This document shows, piece by piece, positions 42,096 to 50,236 of a stretch of 64,000 nucleotides of DNA. The DNA is from an uncultured Saprospiraceae bacterium. GTDB taxonomy: Bacteria; Bacteroidota; Bacteroidia; Chitinophagales; Saprospiraceae. The translations under genes were made by a program, and so were the position numbers. Numbering within the stretch: the first letter of the stretch is position 1; every line of letters begins with the position of its first letter. The stretch is taken from contig CALIAU010000007.1 of the NCBI GenBank assembly GCA_938045585.1, forward strand, positions 124,001 to 188,000. Direction: 5' to 3'. The notes under the pieces were generated by a model that was given only the letters and a program-made list of their open reading frames with translations, made no database searches and was not told where the DNA came from.

Positions 42096-44546
42096 TTATA
42101 GAGTTCCTCGCACCGAAAGAATAAAATTTCTTCCTGCAGCACTAACACCCGAAGAAAAAGTTCTGTAATGTACATCCAGTACATTTTCAATAGCTAAAGA
42201 GAGAAAATACCTATCAGAAAATTTGTAGGAGCCATACAGGTTCCAGGTTTGCCAAGCTAAAGATCCTTCTGGTGTAGCAAGCTCAGGATTGTCCACAGAA
42301 CCCCCAAATTCTTCCAAGGGTTTTGGACCATTATATCGGTAGGCTAGCTTCGTTTTTATTCTATCTTTTTCGTAGGCAAGTTCTGCTTTGCCATATAAGG
42401 GAGGTATGTGTCCGAGGGGTGTTTGCAGATCTTCAGCGTCAAAGGATTCCCCTTTTACCAGGGTTCCGTTGGCATTAAAAAGAAGATCTTGAGACAACTC
42501 TACGCTTCCATTCAAAGAAAGACCGTATACGCGTGCACGTTCTGCATTAACATTTGCTACTACCTGTAATATATCTCCATTGTTGTTATAGCTTGTGCTT
42601 CCATCTATAAGCATAAAATCTTCACGCACTATTGCATCTCTGAGAGCTGTGTAAAAACTATTTGCGCGTACACTAAACCGTTCTTCTTGATAAGAAATAG
42701 CAAATTCCGCGTTCCAGGATTTTTCTGGTTTAAGTTCTGGATTTGGTACAGATATTTCATCTGCATTTACTCGGGTCTTGGCTAGGTCATCAATATTTGG
42801 AGCCCTGAAGGCTGAGCCTGCATTTACATATAGATTTAATTTTCCAATATTATGCGTTAGACTGGTCAAAAAGTTTAGGCTGTTGTTTGCGTTTTCTATG
42901 CCATCATAAAAATATTCAGGCCATTCAAATATTCCATCTCTGATATAACGCAAACTGCTAATTGAATAAGAATATCGTAGTCCTAACTGCCAATCTGTTT
43001 CTGGTCTTATCGCATAGCCCGTTTTTAAATACACACCGGACAATAACATGCTATTATCTCCACTCGGGTATCGTGTAAATTGATTAGGCCCTGCAGTGGA
43101 AGTCAGGTCATTATATTGTAATTCTGCTCCTCCTCTGAGATTTAATTTACTTGTTAGGTTTTTTGAAATATCTAAAGAACTACTCCAGACATGTAAATCC
43201 TCAAGATTTGATTCTAGTACGGGCGAATTAAAGTCCCTGCTAAATCTATCCTCATCAATTTTCTGATAGGCATTAATGAGATAGAGTTCATCAAAGAGTC
43301 CCTCTTCTCGTGTAATCTTTGTACTTAAAGAAGCAAGAAAACGGTCTTGGGGTCCATAATACCACTCTGCAAATCGTAATCCACTTCCTTCTCGTTCTAT
43401 CAATTGATCGTATCTGGGTACATCGCTACTCGTTGAATATTGCAGGTTAATATTAAAGTCAAGATTCTCCTTAGGTACAAATCGTAGTTTGCTAAAAAAA
43501 TCTTGTTGGCTATAACCGGTTCCTATTTGCAGGTTCTCATCTTCGTTTATACGCAAAACGTCCATACCGTTTTCTACGGCAACATAGTCAGGTCTGGTTC
43601 CAAACTCAGGATATCTATCGTCCCTCCTATTCCCTGTTCGTAGGTCCCCATAATTACTACTAGTATACCCAAATATTCCTGAGTAATTTGTATTCCCTAC
43701 TTCCAGATTTGCGTGCAATGTTCTTTCTGAGTTTGCCGAGGACGTTCTTGCACTAAAAGAGGGTTTAAATGACAAACCATCTGTAAGTTTTCCGGTTTTA
43801 GATCTAAAGTGCAATACGCCTCCTATCGCATCACTGCCATAAATTATTGATCCGGGGCCAAAGAGTACTTCCGCCTGTTCCAGGACCATCTCGTCTATTG
43901 TAATTGCATTTTGCAAATGTCCACTTCTATAGATTGCATTATTTAGTCGGACACCATCTAATACTAAAAGAATCTTGTTTGCCTCAAAGCCTCTAATCAC
44001 TGGACTGCCTCCGCCCATCTGACTTTTCTGAATGTACACAGATCCTGTTTTTTCTAAAAGGTCTGCGGGTGTTTGTGCTTCTAGTTCTGCTATCTCTGCT
44101 GCCGTTAAAATTTCTGCCTGTAATAGCACGCCCGATTTAACTTTCTCATTTCTCCCTATTATTATTACCTCATCTAAATCAGTATTGTTAGGTGATAAGC
44201 TTACGCGCCACCCATTCGCCTCAATTTCCTTGTAGTTTGTTTCAAGTGTTTCATAGGATAGATATGTAAAACTAATTTTGTCTTCTCCTGTCACTCTGTT
44301 GTTAAGGTCTATCTCGCCATGAATATCCGTTGCGTCAATGGCTTTATCGTTTACTAATACCTGCACGCCTATGAGTGGTGTGTTTTCGGTATCTGTAACA
44401 CGAATTGTTTGTTGTCCTATCGCAAGTTTACAAATAAGAATGAGTACGAGGAGGCTAGTCGCTTTGCGGCAGCTTAATGGTAAAGGTAGTCCCTTCTCCT
44501 TCCACAGATTTTTTAACGAATATTTTGCCTTTATGGTAATTTTCAA
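42096..44546 (-). CDS. TonB-dependent outer-membrane receptor
   Basis: 816 residues. A long N-terminal leader (hydrophobic segment ATSLLVLILICKLAIG) ends in QQ; next come a carboxypeptidase-like beta domain (TIRVTDTENTPLIGVQVLVN), a plug (ADLLEKTGSVYIQKSQMGGG, SPVIRGFEANKILLVLDGVR, SIIYGSDAIGGVLHFRSK) and a 22-strand barrel ending LSVRGTL. The barrel resembles ferric-siderophore or cobalamin receptors. There is no SusD gene, so it is not a glycan pair. Its ATG lies inside the kinase gene upstream, with a 92-bp overlap. Confidence 0.93.
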   Translation of the reverse strand: MKITIKAKYSLKNLWKEKGLPLPLSCRKATSLLVLILICKLAIGQQTIRVTDTENTPLIGVQVLVNDKAIDATDIHGEIDLNNRVTGEDKISFTYLSYETLETNYKEIEANGWRVSLSPNNTDLDEVIIIGRNEKVKSGVLLQAEILTAAEIAELEAQTPADLLEKTGSVYIQKSQMGGGSPVIRGFEANKILLVLDGVRLNNAIYRSGHLQNAITIDEMVLEQAEVLFGPGSIIYGSDAIGGVLHFRSKTGKLTDGLSFKPSFSARTSSANSERTLHANLEVGNTNYSGIFGYTSSNYGDLRTGNRRDDRYPEFGTRPDYVAVENGMDVLRINEDENLQIGTGYSQQDFFSKLRFVPKENLDFNINLQYSTSSDVPRYDQLIEREGSGLRFAEWYYGPQDRFLASLSTKITREEGLFDELYLINAYQKIDEDRFSRDFNSPVLESNLEDLHVWSSSLDISKNLTSKLNLRGGAELQYNDLTSTAGPNQFTRYPSGDNSMLLSGVYLKTGYAIRPETDWQLGLRYSYSISSLRYIRDGIFEWPEYFYDGIENANNSLNFLTSLTHNIGKLNLYVNAGSAFRAPNIDDLAKTRVNADEISVPNPELKPEKSWNAEFAISYQEERFSVRANSFYTALRDAIVREDFMLIDGSTSYNNNGDILQVVANVNAERARVYGLSLNGSVELSQDLLFNANGTLVKGESFDAEDLQTPLGHIPPLYGKAELAYEKDRIKTKLAYRYNGPKPLEEFGGSVDNPELATPEGSLAWQTWNLYGSYKFSDRYFLSLAIENVLDVHYRTFSSGVSAAGRNFILSVRGTL

Positions 44547-45618
44547 TTATTCTCTTTGCTAATGATAAACCCAATCCCCAGCCTCTTTGTTTCGTAGAGT
44601 ACCCTGGTTTAAAAACAGTTTTTTGTTTGTTTGCTGGTATTCCCTTACCTGTGTCCGAAAGATCGATGCAAACATAATTATCTTCTTGATATATTGTCGC
44701 AGATATTTTACCTTTTCCATCCATTGCGTCAAGAGAATTACGTATTAGGTTTTCCACGACCCAATCAAAGAGGTGTTGGTTCATTAAAACATGATGAGCC
44801 TGGTCTTTTTTAGGAAAATCAAATTCTACTTTTTTAGGTGATCGACGCATCATATATTGCTGGCAAGCCTCTAGTTTTTCGAACACATTTGTTCTTTCTA
44901 GTTTAGGCGCTGAACCTATTTTAGAAAATCTATCTGCAACTAGATCCAGTCTATTAACATCATTCGACAATTCATTTAAGATTTCTTGTTCTTCTTCTTT
45001 ACCCTCTAGGCGTTCGCGTAAAATTTCTATCCAGGCAATGATAGCTGAAATGGGTGTTCCTAATTGATGTGCTGTTTCTTTTGCCATTCCCGCCCATACT
45101 CTATTTTGTTCTGACCGTCTGGTAACATTAAAGCCTATATAGCCCAGGGCAATAAAAGAAGCGAGGAGCAAAAGTTGGACCAGAGGAAAATACTTAATGT
45201 ATTCATACAGCTTTGAGTTCTTAAAATAAAACTTACTTGAATATCCCTGAGAACCTTTCTGAGGGACAAAGCCTCCTTCCAAAAGTTTTTCAATTTCCTT
45301 TTGTAAAAATTCTTGGTCGTCTATAAATTGTTCTTCTCCAAAATTAAATCCTTCCAGTTGTCCGTTTTCTCCTTCTATAATTATGGGAATATTATCAAAG
45401 CTTTCCAATATACTAAGAGGCAGGTCTATTTCTTCTTGGAGCTTTTCAATATCATTGACCTCCTTAAGAGCTTTAGAATAGAGTTGGACATAGTTTTTTT
45501 CTAGTTCTGCTAGTTTACGCGCGAGATAGTTAGCATACACCATGGTTATCACTGCAAACACGACACCCATGATTGCCAGGTATATTTTCCACCTTGATTT
45601 TCGCCTATAAATGTCCAT
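44455..45618 (-). CDS. Membrane sensor histidine kinase (orphan)
   Basis: 387 residues. Two membrane helices (about 12-29 and 145-163) flank an extracytoplasmic domain of about 115 residues with no recognised family. The dimerisation box holds His184 in GMAKETAHQLGTPISAIIAW, and the ATPase has DWVVENLIRNSLDAMDGKGK, DLSDTGKGIPANKQKTVFKP and YSTKQRGWGLGLSLAKRIIE. No response regulator gene is adjacent. Its end overlaps the TonB receptor start by 92 bp, so the two genes are translationally coupled, suggesting it senses a state of the envelope linked to that receptor. Confidence 0.93.
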   Translation of the reverse strand: MDIYRRKSRWKIYLAIMGVVFAVITMVYANYLARKLAELEKNYVQLYSKALKEVNDIEKLQEEIDLPLSILESFDNIPIIIEGENGQLEGFNFGEEQFIDDQEFLQKEIEKLLEGGFVPQKGSQGYSSKFYFKNSKLYEYIKYFPLVQLLLLASFIALGYIGFNVTRRSEQNRVWAGMAKETAHQLGTPISAIIAWIEILRERLEGKEEEQEILNELSNDVNRLDLVADRFSKIGSAPKLERTNVFEKLEACQQYMMRRSPKKVEFDFPKKDQAHHVLMNQHLFDWVVENLIRNSLDAMDGKGKISATIYQEDNYVCIDLSDTGKGIPANKQKTVFKPGYSTKQRGWGLGLSLAKRIIENYHKGKIFVKKSVEGEGTTFTIKLPQSD

Positions 45619-45698
45619 TTAAGAGTAAATGTGTTTCTCTCAGGTAAAATTAGCATTAATAAATAGCACCTCTAAGTTTATCTAACTGTTTTCTATCC

Positions 45699-45706
45699 TA
45701 TCTTCG
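45699..45706 (+). promoter_or_regulatory. Possible -7 element upstream of rlmN
   Basis: TATCTTCG, one base from TAnnTTTG, eight bases before the rlmN ATG at 45715. No clear -33 box, so this is tentative. Confidence 0.25.
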
Positions 45707-45714
45707 TATACACA

Positions 45715-46761
45715 ATGCTTGAAGTAAAAAGGAATATAAGGGACCTAAGCCTAACAGAACTGGAGGAAACCTTTACCGCTATGGACGAACCCAAGTTTAG
45801 GGCTAAGCAAATCTATCAATGGTTATGGCACAAGGGCTGTAATTCATTTGATGAAATGACAAACTTATCTAAAGCGCTCCGTGCGAAATTAGAAGAGCAA
45901 TTTGAATTTAGAAGAATCGAAAAAGATGTAGAGCAAAAGAGTGTGGATGGCACAATAAAGTTTCGCTTTAAATTACATGACGGGTCTTTAATAGAATCTG
46001 TACTCATTCCAGTAGATAAGGATAAGCGTTATACCGTTTGTGTTTCTTCACAGGTTGGTTGTAGTCTTGCTTGTAGTTTTTGTGCCACTGGTAAAATGAA
46101 ACGTATGCGCAATCTGAGTGCGGCAGAAATTTACGACCAGGTGTATTTAGTCAATCAGCGATGCTTAGAAGAGTATGATAATCCACTGACAAATATTGTC
46201 TATATGGGTATGGGTGAACCCCTCCTGACCTATAAAAACGTCATGCAAAGTATCCGTCTTATTAGTTCTCCTGATGGTATGGGTATGTCTTCGCGTAGAA
46301 TTACTATTAGTACGGCTGGCATTTCTAAGATGATAAAAAAATTAGCGGATGATGATAGCAAGGTAAATCTCGCCCTGTCCTTACATGCTGCAGATGATGA
46401 AAAGCGGGATAAGATCATGGCGATAAATGAACAAAATAATCTTGCCTCCTTAGTTGAGGCTTTACAATACTATTACCAAAAGACAAAGAACCGAATTAGT
46501 TTTGAATACATTGCCTTCAAAAACTTTAACCTAACAAATCAAGATGCCGATAATCTCATTGATCTGTGCAAACATTTTCCTGTCCGTATAAATATCATTG
46601 AATATAATCCTATTGATGGTGTAGATTTTGAACGTGCTGCACAAAACACCGTGGATAATTTCGCCGCGCGCATCCGAAGGGCAGGTATTATGATTACGAT
46701 TAGACGTAGTCGGGGTAGAGATATAGATGCTGCCTGCGGTCAACTAGCAAATAAGGGTTAG
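45715..46761 (+). CDS. rlmN: Dual-specificity rRNA/tRNA adenine-C2 methyltransferase
   Basis: Radical SAM enzyme that makes 2-methyladenosine at A2503 of 23S rRNA and A37 of some tRNAs. 348 residues. The cluster cysteines are Cys116, Cys120 and Cys123 (VGCSLACSFCATGKMKRMRN). Other motifs: IVYMGMGEPLLTYKNVMQSI, RITISTAGISKMIKKLADD, VNLALSLHAADDEKRDKIM, and the catalytic Cys near the C-terminus in GRDIDAACGQLANKG. It is a stand-alone gene. Confidence 0.96.
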   Translation: MLEVKRNIRDLSLTELEETFTAMDEPKFRAKQIYQWLWHKGCNSFDEMTNLSKALRAKLEEQFEFRRIEKDVEQKSVDGTIKFRFKLHDGSLIESVLIPVDKDKRYTVCVSSQVGCSLACSFCATGKMKRMRNLSAAEIYDQVYLVNQRCLEEYDNPLTNIVYMGMGEPLLTYKNVMQSIRLISSPDGMGMSSRRITISTAGISKMIKKLADDDSKVNLALSLHAADDEKRDKIMAINEQNNLASLVEALQYYYQKTKNRISFEYIAFKNFNLTNQDADNLIDLCKHFPVRINIIEYNPIDGVDFERAAQNTVDNFAARIRRAGIMITIRRSRGRDIDAACGQLANKG

Positions 46762-46895
46762 GGCATATCCTAGATTCTGCATCATATATACTTATAATTA
46801 CTTCTTTTTCTAAGTAGAGAAAATATACCTTCCTTTCCCAATTTTTTGTTCCTTCGTGCGTTCAATATTTACTTACGAAAAACAACAACGCAGAT

Positions 46896-48149
46896 TTGTC
46901 GACTCATAGTGTAGTATCCCTTCTAAGAAAAAAGAATAATGAAATTATTCTGAGCCTCTGCGTCCTCAGTTTTATTGGTTTGTTTTTTTCTCGTTTTCTT
47001 CTTAGTGTAAGTATGATTTCATTTTTTGTCTTTGCACTTCTTCAAGAAGACTTAGCAGCAAGATGCAAGGCCTTTTTAAAAACACCCGCTTTTGTATTGT
47101 TGACAGCTTTGTTTTTTCTAAGTCTATTTTCTTACCTAAATACAGAAAACACAGATTACTTTTTAAACCGAATCCGTCTTAAACTTCCCTTCCTCATTTT
47201 ACCCTTCGCCTTTTTTTCACTAAAGGGGTTTTCAAAAGATCTGTTTTTTAAAGTCTTATATTTTTTCTTTGTTCTTGTGGGACTTATCTGTATTGTCCTG
47301 CTTGGAATATACCTTCTTGATGTAGAGCATTACAATAAGATATATGGTGCAGGTCGTATTATTCCTACACCCATCCAGCATATTCGTTTTAGTTTGTTAA
47401 TCTGTGTCGCCATCTGTTCTGCTTTATATATACTATTTCATAATTATCGAATTAAATATGCTTGGGAAAAACAGCTCTTAGTAGGAGGTAGTGTTTTCCT
47501 ATTTGTCTTCTTACATATCCTAGCAGTACGCAGTGGTCTTTTTGCTATTTATGCTGTATTAATATATACTGCTGTATACTATGTTTTTAGTAAGAAAGAT
47601 CTGACCAAGGGTCTACTCTTATTGTTTGGACTACCAGCTATTGCACTTGCTGCCATCATGTTTGTACCCACAATAAAAAGTAAAATTGGATATACCAGAT
47701 ATAGCTTAGAAAAATTGACAAAGATGGAAGACATTCGAGATTTATCGGATTCTAGACGTATAGGTTCTATTTATGCAGGCTTAGACTTGGGAAAGAAAAA
47801 CCCGCTCTTTGGCGTGGGTTTGGGGGATATAAAAGATGATACAAACAGCTACCTAAGCCAACATTATCCAGGTATTAAAGACCTAGACCTACTGCCGCAT
47901 AATCAGTTTGTCTTTTATTTCGCAGTCAGTGGATTTCTAGGTTTGATCGCCTTTATCATTTGTGCCTTTGTTCCCGGTTTCTATTTCTCTGCATATAAAG
48001 ATTATTTCTTTATGGCAATCACAATTATCTTCTTCAGCTCCTTTTTAGTAGAACACACGATTGAAACACAATTAGGGACGGCAAGCTATTTACTTTTTCT
48101 TCTACTCAGTCTTACGTACCTTAGAACCAAATCTTTAAAAGATGCATAG
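46896..48149 (+). CDS. O-antigen ligase/polymerase-like membrane protein
   Basis: 417 residues, about eleven hydrophobic segments. I use the TTG at 46896, since the next in-frame ATG (near codon 39) would remove the first helix. The Wzy/WaaL core is recognised by the large loop and LDLGKKNPLFGVGLGDIKDD, followed by YPGIKDLDLLPHNQFVFYFA and the flanking helices. It attaches or polymerises lipid-linked sugars at the outer face of the inner membrane. The glycosyltransferase 48142-48891 overlaps it by eight bases, so they are one operon. Confidence 0.85.
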   Translation: MSTHSVVSLLRKKNNEIILSLCVLSFIGLFFSRFLLSVSMISFFVFALLQEDLAARCKAFLKTPAFVLLTALFFLSLFSYLNTENTDYFLNRIRLKLPFLILPFAFFSLKGFSKDLFFKVLYFFFVLVGLICIVLLGIYLLDVEHYNKIYGAGRIIPTPIQHIRFSLLICVAICSALYILFHNYRIKYAWEKQLLVGGSVFLFVFLHILAVRSGLFAIYAVLIYTAVYYVFSKKDLTKGLLLLFGLPAIALAAIMFVPTIKSKIGYTRYSLEKLTKMEDIRDLSDSRRIGSIYAGLDLGKKNPLFGVGLGDIKDDTNSYLSQHYPGIKDLDLLPHNQFVFYFAVSGFLGLIAFIICAFVPGFYFSAYKDYFFMAITIIFFSSFLVEHTIETQLGTASYLLFLLLSLTYLRTKSLKDA

Positions 48150-48891
48150 CTTATCCGTCGTTGTAATGACCTACAACGAAGGCAAACATATCCGTCAATG
48201 TCTTGAATCTGTATCCTCTATTTCTGATGATACCCTTGTTGTGGATTCTTTCTCAACAGATGATACGACTACTATTGCAAAAGAGATGGGTGCACGCATT
48301 CTAGAAAAAGAATTTGAAGGCTATATTAAACAACGTGCATACTGTGTAGCGCAGGCTAAACACGAGTTCGTATTAGCCTTGGATGCAGATGAGTGGTTGT
48401 CTGATGCTTTGATAGAAGAAATTAAAGCTATCAAGTCCAGTTCTAGTCATGATTGTTATTCTCTAAATCGTCTAAGTCGGATAGGTAGTTCTTGGATAAA
48501 ACATGGTACCTGGCATCCACAATATATTCTCCGTCTTTTTCATAAAGGAAAGGCTGTTTGTGCTGGGAGAATACCGCACGATAAGATCCTTCCTGTAGAG
48601 GGTGCACGACTAAAAAATCTAAATGGAAAACTATTTCATCAAGTGAATGAGGACTTAGCAGATAGGGTCGTTACTATAAATAGGCACAGCTCTATGGCTG
48701 CACAAACCCTTTTAGAAGAAGGTGTTTCTCCCAATCTTTTTAGAATGATATTCAAGCCCCTTTATAGGTTTATAAATGAATACATTTTTCATTTAGGTTT
48801 GTTAGATGGTAGAGCAGGATTCTTTGTTGCGATAACAGCTGCCTACTATGTTTTCTTACGGGAGAATAAACTCTACGAACTAAAGAAATAG
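48142..48891 (+). CDS. Glycosyltransferase family 2 (WaaE/KdtX-like)
   Basis: 249 residues, GT-A fold. Motifs: SVVVMTYNEGKHIRQCLESV, TLVVDSFSTDDTTTIAKEMG, IKQRAYCVAQAKHEFVLALD-ADEWLS with the DxD-type metal site, and WHPQYILRLFHKGKAVCAGR. The KdtX/WaaE group transfers glucose to lipopolysaccharide core heptose or Kdo. The link with the ligase gene supports a role in outer-membrane glycan assembly. The acceptor is inferred from family only. Confidence 0.88.
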   Translation: MHSLSVVVMTYNEGKHIRQCLESVSSISDDTLVVDSFSTDDTTTIAKEMGARILEKEFEGYIKQRAYCVAQAKHEFVLALDADEWLSDALIEEIKAIKSSSSHDCYSLNRLSRIGSSWIKHGTWHPQYILRLFHKGKAVCAGRIPHDKILPVEGARLKNLNGKLFHQVNEDLADRVVTINRHSSMAAQTLLEEGVSPNLFRMIFKPLYRFINEYIFHLGLLDGRAGFFVAITAAYYVFLRENKLYELKK

Positions 48892-48894
48892 GCC

Positions 48895-49503
48895 TTGCTT
48901 CCATTTCAAGATTATATAGCAGATCCTGAAAACCTACTACCCTATAATGGTATTGCTCACTATCACGGAAAACTTTTTCCCCATGAGGAATCTATACATT
49001 TATGCCAGACACTCTTTGAAAGTATTCCTTGGGAAAATGATGTGGTCCACATGTTTGGTAAACGCATAGTCACAAAAAGAAAGGTCGCTTGGTATGGGGA
49101 CGAAGCTTATGCATATAAATATTCCAACAGCACGAAACACGCACTCTCTTGGACCAAAGAGCTCTTGCTTATTAAACAACAGATCGAAACCGTCAGTAAG
49201 GAAACATATAATTCATGCCTGCTTAATCTCTATCATGAAGGTGAGGAAGGCATGGGCTGGCACAGCGACGACGAAAAAGAACTAAAACCCAATGGAGCTA
49301 TTGCTTCTATTAGCCTAGGCGCTGAGCGTAAATTTTCCTTTAAGCATCGAGAAACGAAAGAGACAAAATCTGTTTTATTAGAACATGGCAGTTTGCTCGT
49401 TATGAAAGGAGAAATACAAACGCATTGGTTACATGCATTGCCTAAGACTAAGAAGGTGAAGGAAGGGAGGATTAATTTGACGTTTAGGACGATTCTGAAA
49501 TGA
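48895..49503 (+). CDS. AlkB-like Fe(II)/2-oxoglutarate dioxygenase
   Basis: 202 residues, starting at the TTG at 48895, three bases after the previous stop. Family motifs: MGWHSDDEKELKPNGAIASI with the HxD iron ligands, LGAERKFSFKHRETKETKSV, GSLLVMKGEIQTHWLHALPK with the distal His, and the 2-oxoglutarate-binding RINLTFRTI. AlkB members remove alkyl groups from bases. It carries the small alkylation-repair type fold but is not linked to ada here. The octad word GACGAACT starts at the stop codon. Confidence 0.92.
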   Translation: MLPFQDYIADPENLLPYNGIAHYHGKLFPHEESIHLCQTLFESIPWENDVVHMFGKRIVTKRKVAWYGDEAYAYKYSNSTKHALSWTKELLLIKQQIETVSKETYNSCLLNLYHEGEEGMGWHSDDEKELKPNGAIASISLGAERKFSFKHRETKETKSVLLEHGSLLVMKGEIQTHWLHALPKTKKVKEGRINLTFRTILK

Positions 49504-49540
49504 CGAACTGATGAACGGACAAACAGACAAACGGATTAGG
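49502..49540 (+). repeat. Octad-word tandem tract (GACAAACG type)
   Basis: Four 8-bp units in register: GACGAACT, GATGAACG, GACAAACA, GACAAACG, then GATTAGGG. The first unit begins inside the stop codon of the AlkB-like gene (TGA, 49501-49503). Confidence 0.72.
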
Positions 49541-49689
49541 GCGGAGCAAAAAGCCTTTTAAAAATTTTCAGTTTTAGGTGGCTTTCTACCTAAGATCTAA
49601 GGTTTTGAGTTGGGGAATCACGATGCCACGAAACCAGACCGAAGGGTGGAAACCAGTTTGCGTACGCAAGTAGTCATGTTATGAAACCG

Positions 49690-49822
49690 TTCGCCAATGG
49701 CGAATCCTCGCGTGAGTGGCCTGCCTGCGTGCGCACGCAGGCAGGTGGTAGCAGGCCGAAGGCGTCCGAAGGACCTAGCTGCGGACGACACGACCTGCCT
49801 GTGCAACAGGTAGGGCACGCCC
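49690..49822 (+). repeat. Structured intergenic element, copy 2
   Basis: About 133 bp. The 5' hairpin is TTCGCC-AAT-GGCGAA (49690-49704), with GCGTG at 49710-49714 able to pair with CACGC at 49816-49820. A perfect 26-bp palindrome, half-site CCTGCCTGCGTGC (49720-49745), is inserted relative to copy 1. The shared 50-nt core runs from TGGTAGCAGG (49746) to GACACGACC. The variable hairpin is CCTGCCTG-TGCAA-CAGGTAGG, different in sequence from copy 1 but base-paired in the same place. It lies 74 bp from tRNA-Asn. Confidence 0.78.
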
Positions 49823-49857
49823 AAATCTATATCAAAACAATAAAGAGACTGGGGAAT

Positions 49858-49891
49858 AAAAAAAGAGACAGCTGAAAAATCAACTATCTCT
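49858..49891 (-). terminator. Intrinsic terminator of the tRNA-Asn gene
   Basis: On the minus strand AGAGATAGTTGA pairs with TCAGCTGTCTCT (12 pairs, two G-T) across a TTTT loop, followed by seven T residues. Confidence 0.85.
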
Positions 49892-49895
49892 TATG

Positions 49896-49969
49896 CGCCT
49901 CCTCAAGGACTTGAACCTTGGACCTACGGATTAACAGTCCGCCGCTCTAACCAGCTGAGCTAAGGAGGC
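49896..49969 (-). tRNA. tRNA-Asn (anticodon GTT)
   Basis: Minus-strand 74-nt cloverleaf: acceptor GCCTCCT pairs with AGGAGGC, anticodon loop CTGTTAA gives GTT, T-arm holds GTTCAAG, and the discriminator is G. CCA is not encoded. Its own promoter and terminator flank it. Confidence 0.97.
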
Positions 49970-49983
49970 ATGTAAAGCGGTTG

Positions 49984-50014
49984 CAAATTTATAATTTCCC
50001 ACGTGTTATTTCAA
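49984..50014 (-). promoter_or_regulatory. Promoter of tRNA-Asn
   Basis: On the minus strand TTG (50014-50012), a 20-bp spacer and TAAATTTG (49991-49984), 14 bp before the mature 5' end. The -7 octamer is the same as at tRNA-Phe. Confidence 0.7.
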
Positions 50015-50152
50015 GGTTTTTATTAGAATATTCTGTTTAGGAGAACATTTGTTCATTAGATGGCGGGTTCTGTTAGACTCAATATCTAAATGTATAGTAT
50101 TATTAAAATGTGTTGTAAGCTGGTTTTGAATGGAATATACTGCTTAAATAGA

Positions 50153-50182
50153 CAAGCCCACTCAAAAATCTAAGTGGGCTTG
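50153..50182 (-). terminator. Strong hairpin downstream of the caspase-like gene
   Basis: CAAGCCCACT (50153-50162) pairs with AGTGGGCTTG (50173-50182), a 10-bp stem with a 10-base loop, 54 bp after the stop of the minus-strand gene at 50237. There is no T run, so it may not be a classical terminator. Confidence 0.45.
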
Positions 50183-50236
50183 GAGGGCACTAAGCTGCGC
50201 TAGACCCTAGTGTTTATGGCTGGCAAATACGAGCTC

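Larger units (their letters stand above)
49541..49895. other. Gap between alkB-like gene and tRNA-Asn
   Basis: Besides the octad tract, structured element copy 2 and the tRNA terminator, the gap holds only a short palindrome, TTGCGTACGCAA at 49658-49669, which shares TGCGTACGCA with the loop of copy 1. Two reading frames that look open here are GC-rich artefacts of the repeat. Confidence 0.6.

Noticed and set aside
49690-49822. Element copy 2 as a tRNA-linked integrase attachment site
   Set aside because: The tRNA-Asn gene is intact, no 3' tRNA duplication is present and no integrase gene is within the window.
49618-49824. Reading frames of 68 and 64 codons in the gap before tRNA-Asn
   Set aside because: They lie wholly in the GC-rich structured element and its palindrome, on both strands, and have no family features. 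The openness comes from lack of stop codons in GC-rich DNA.
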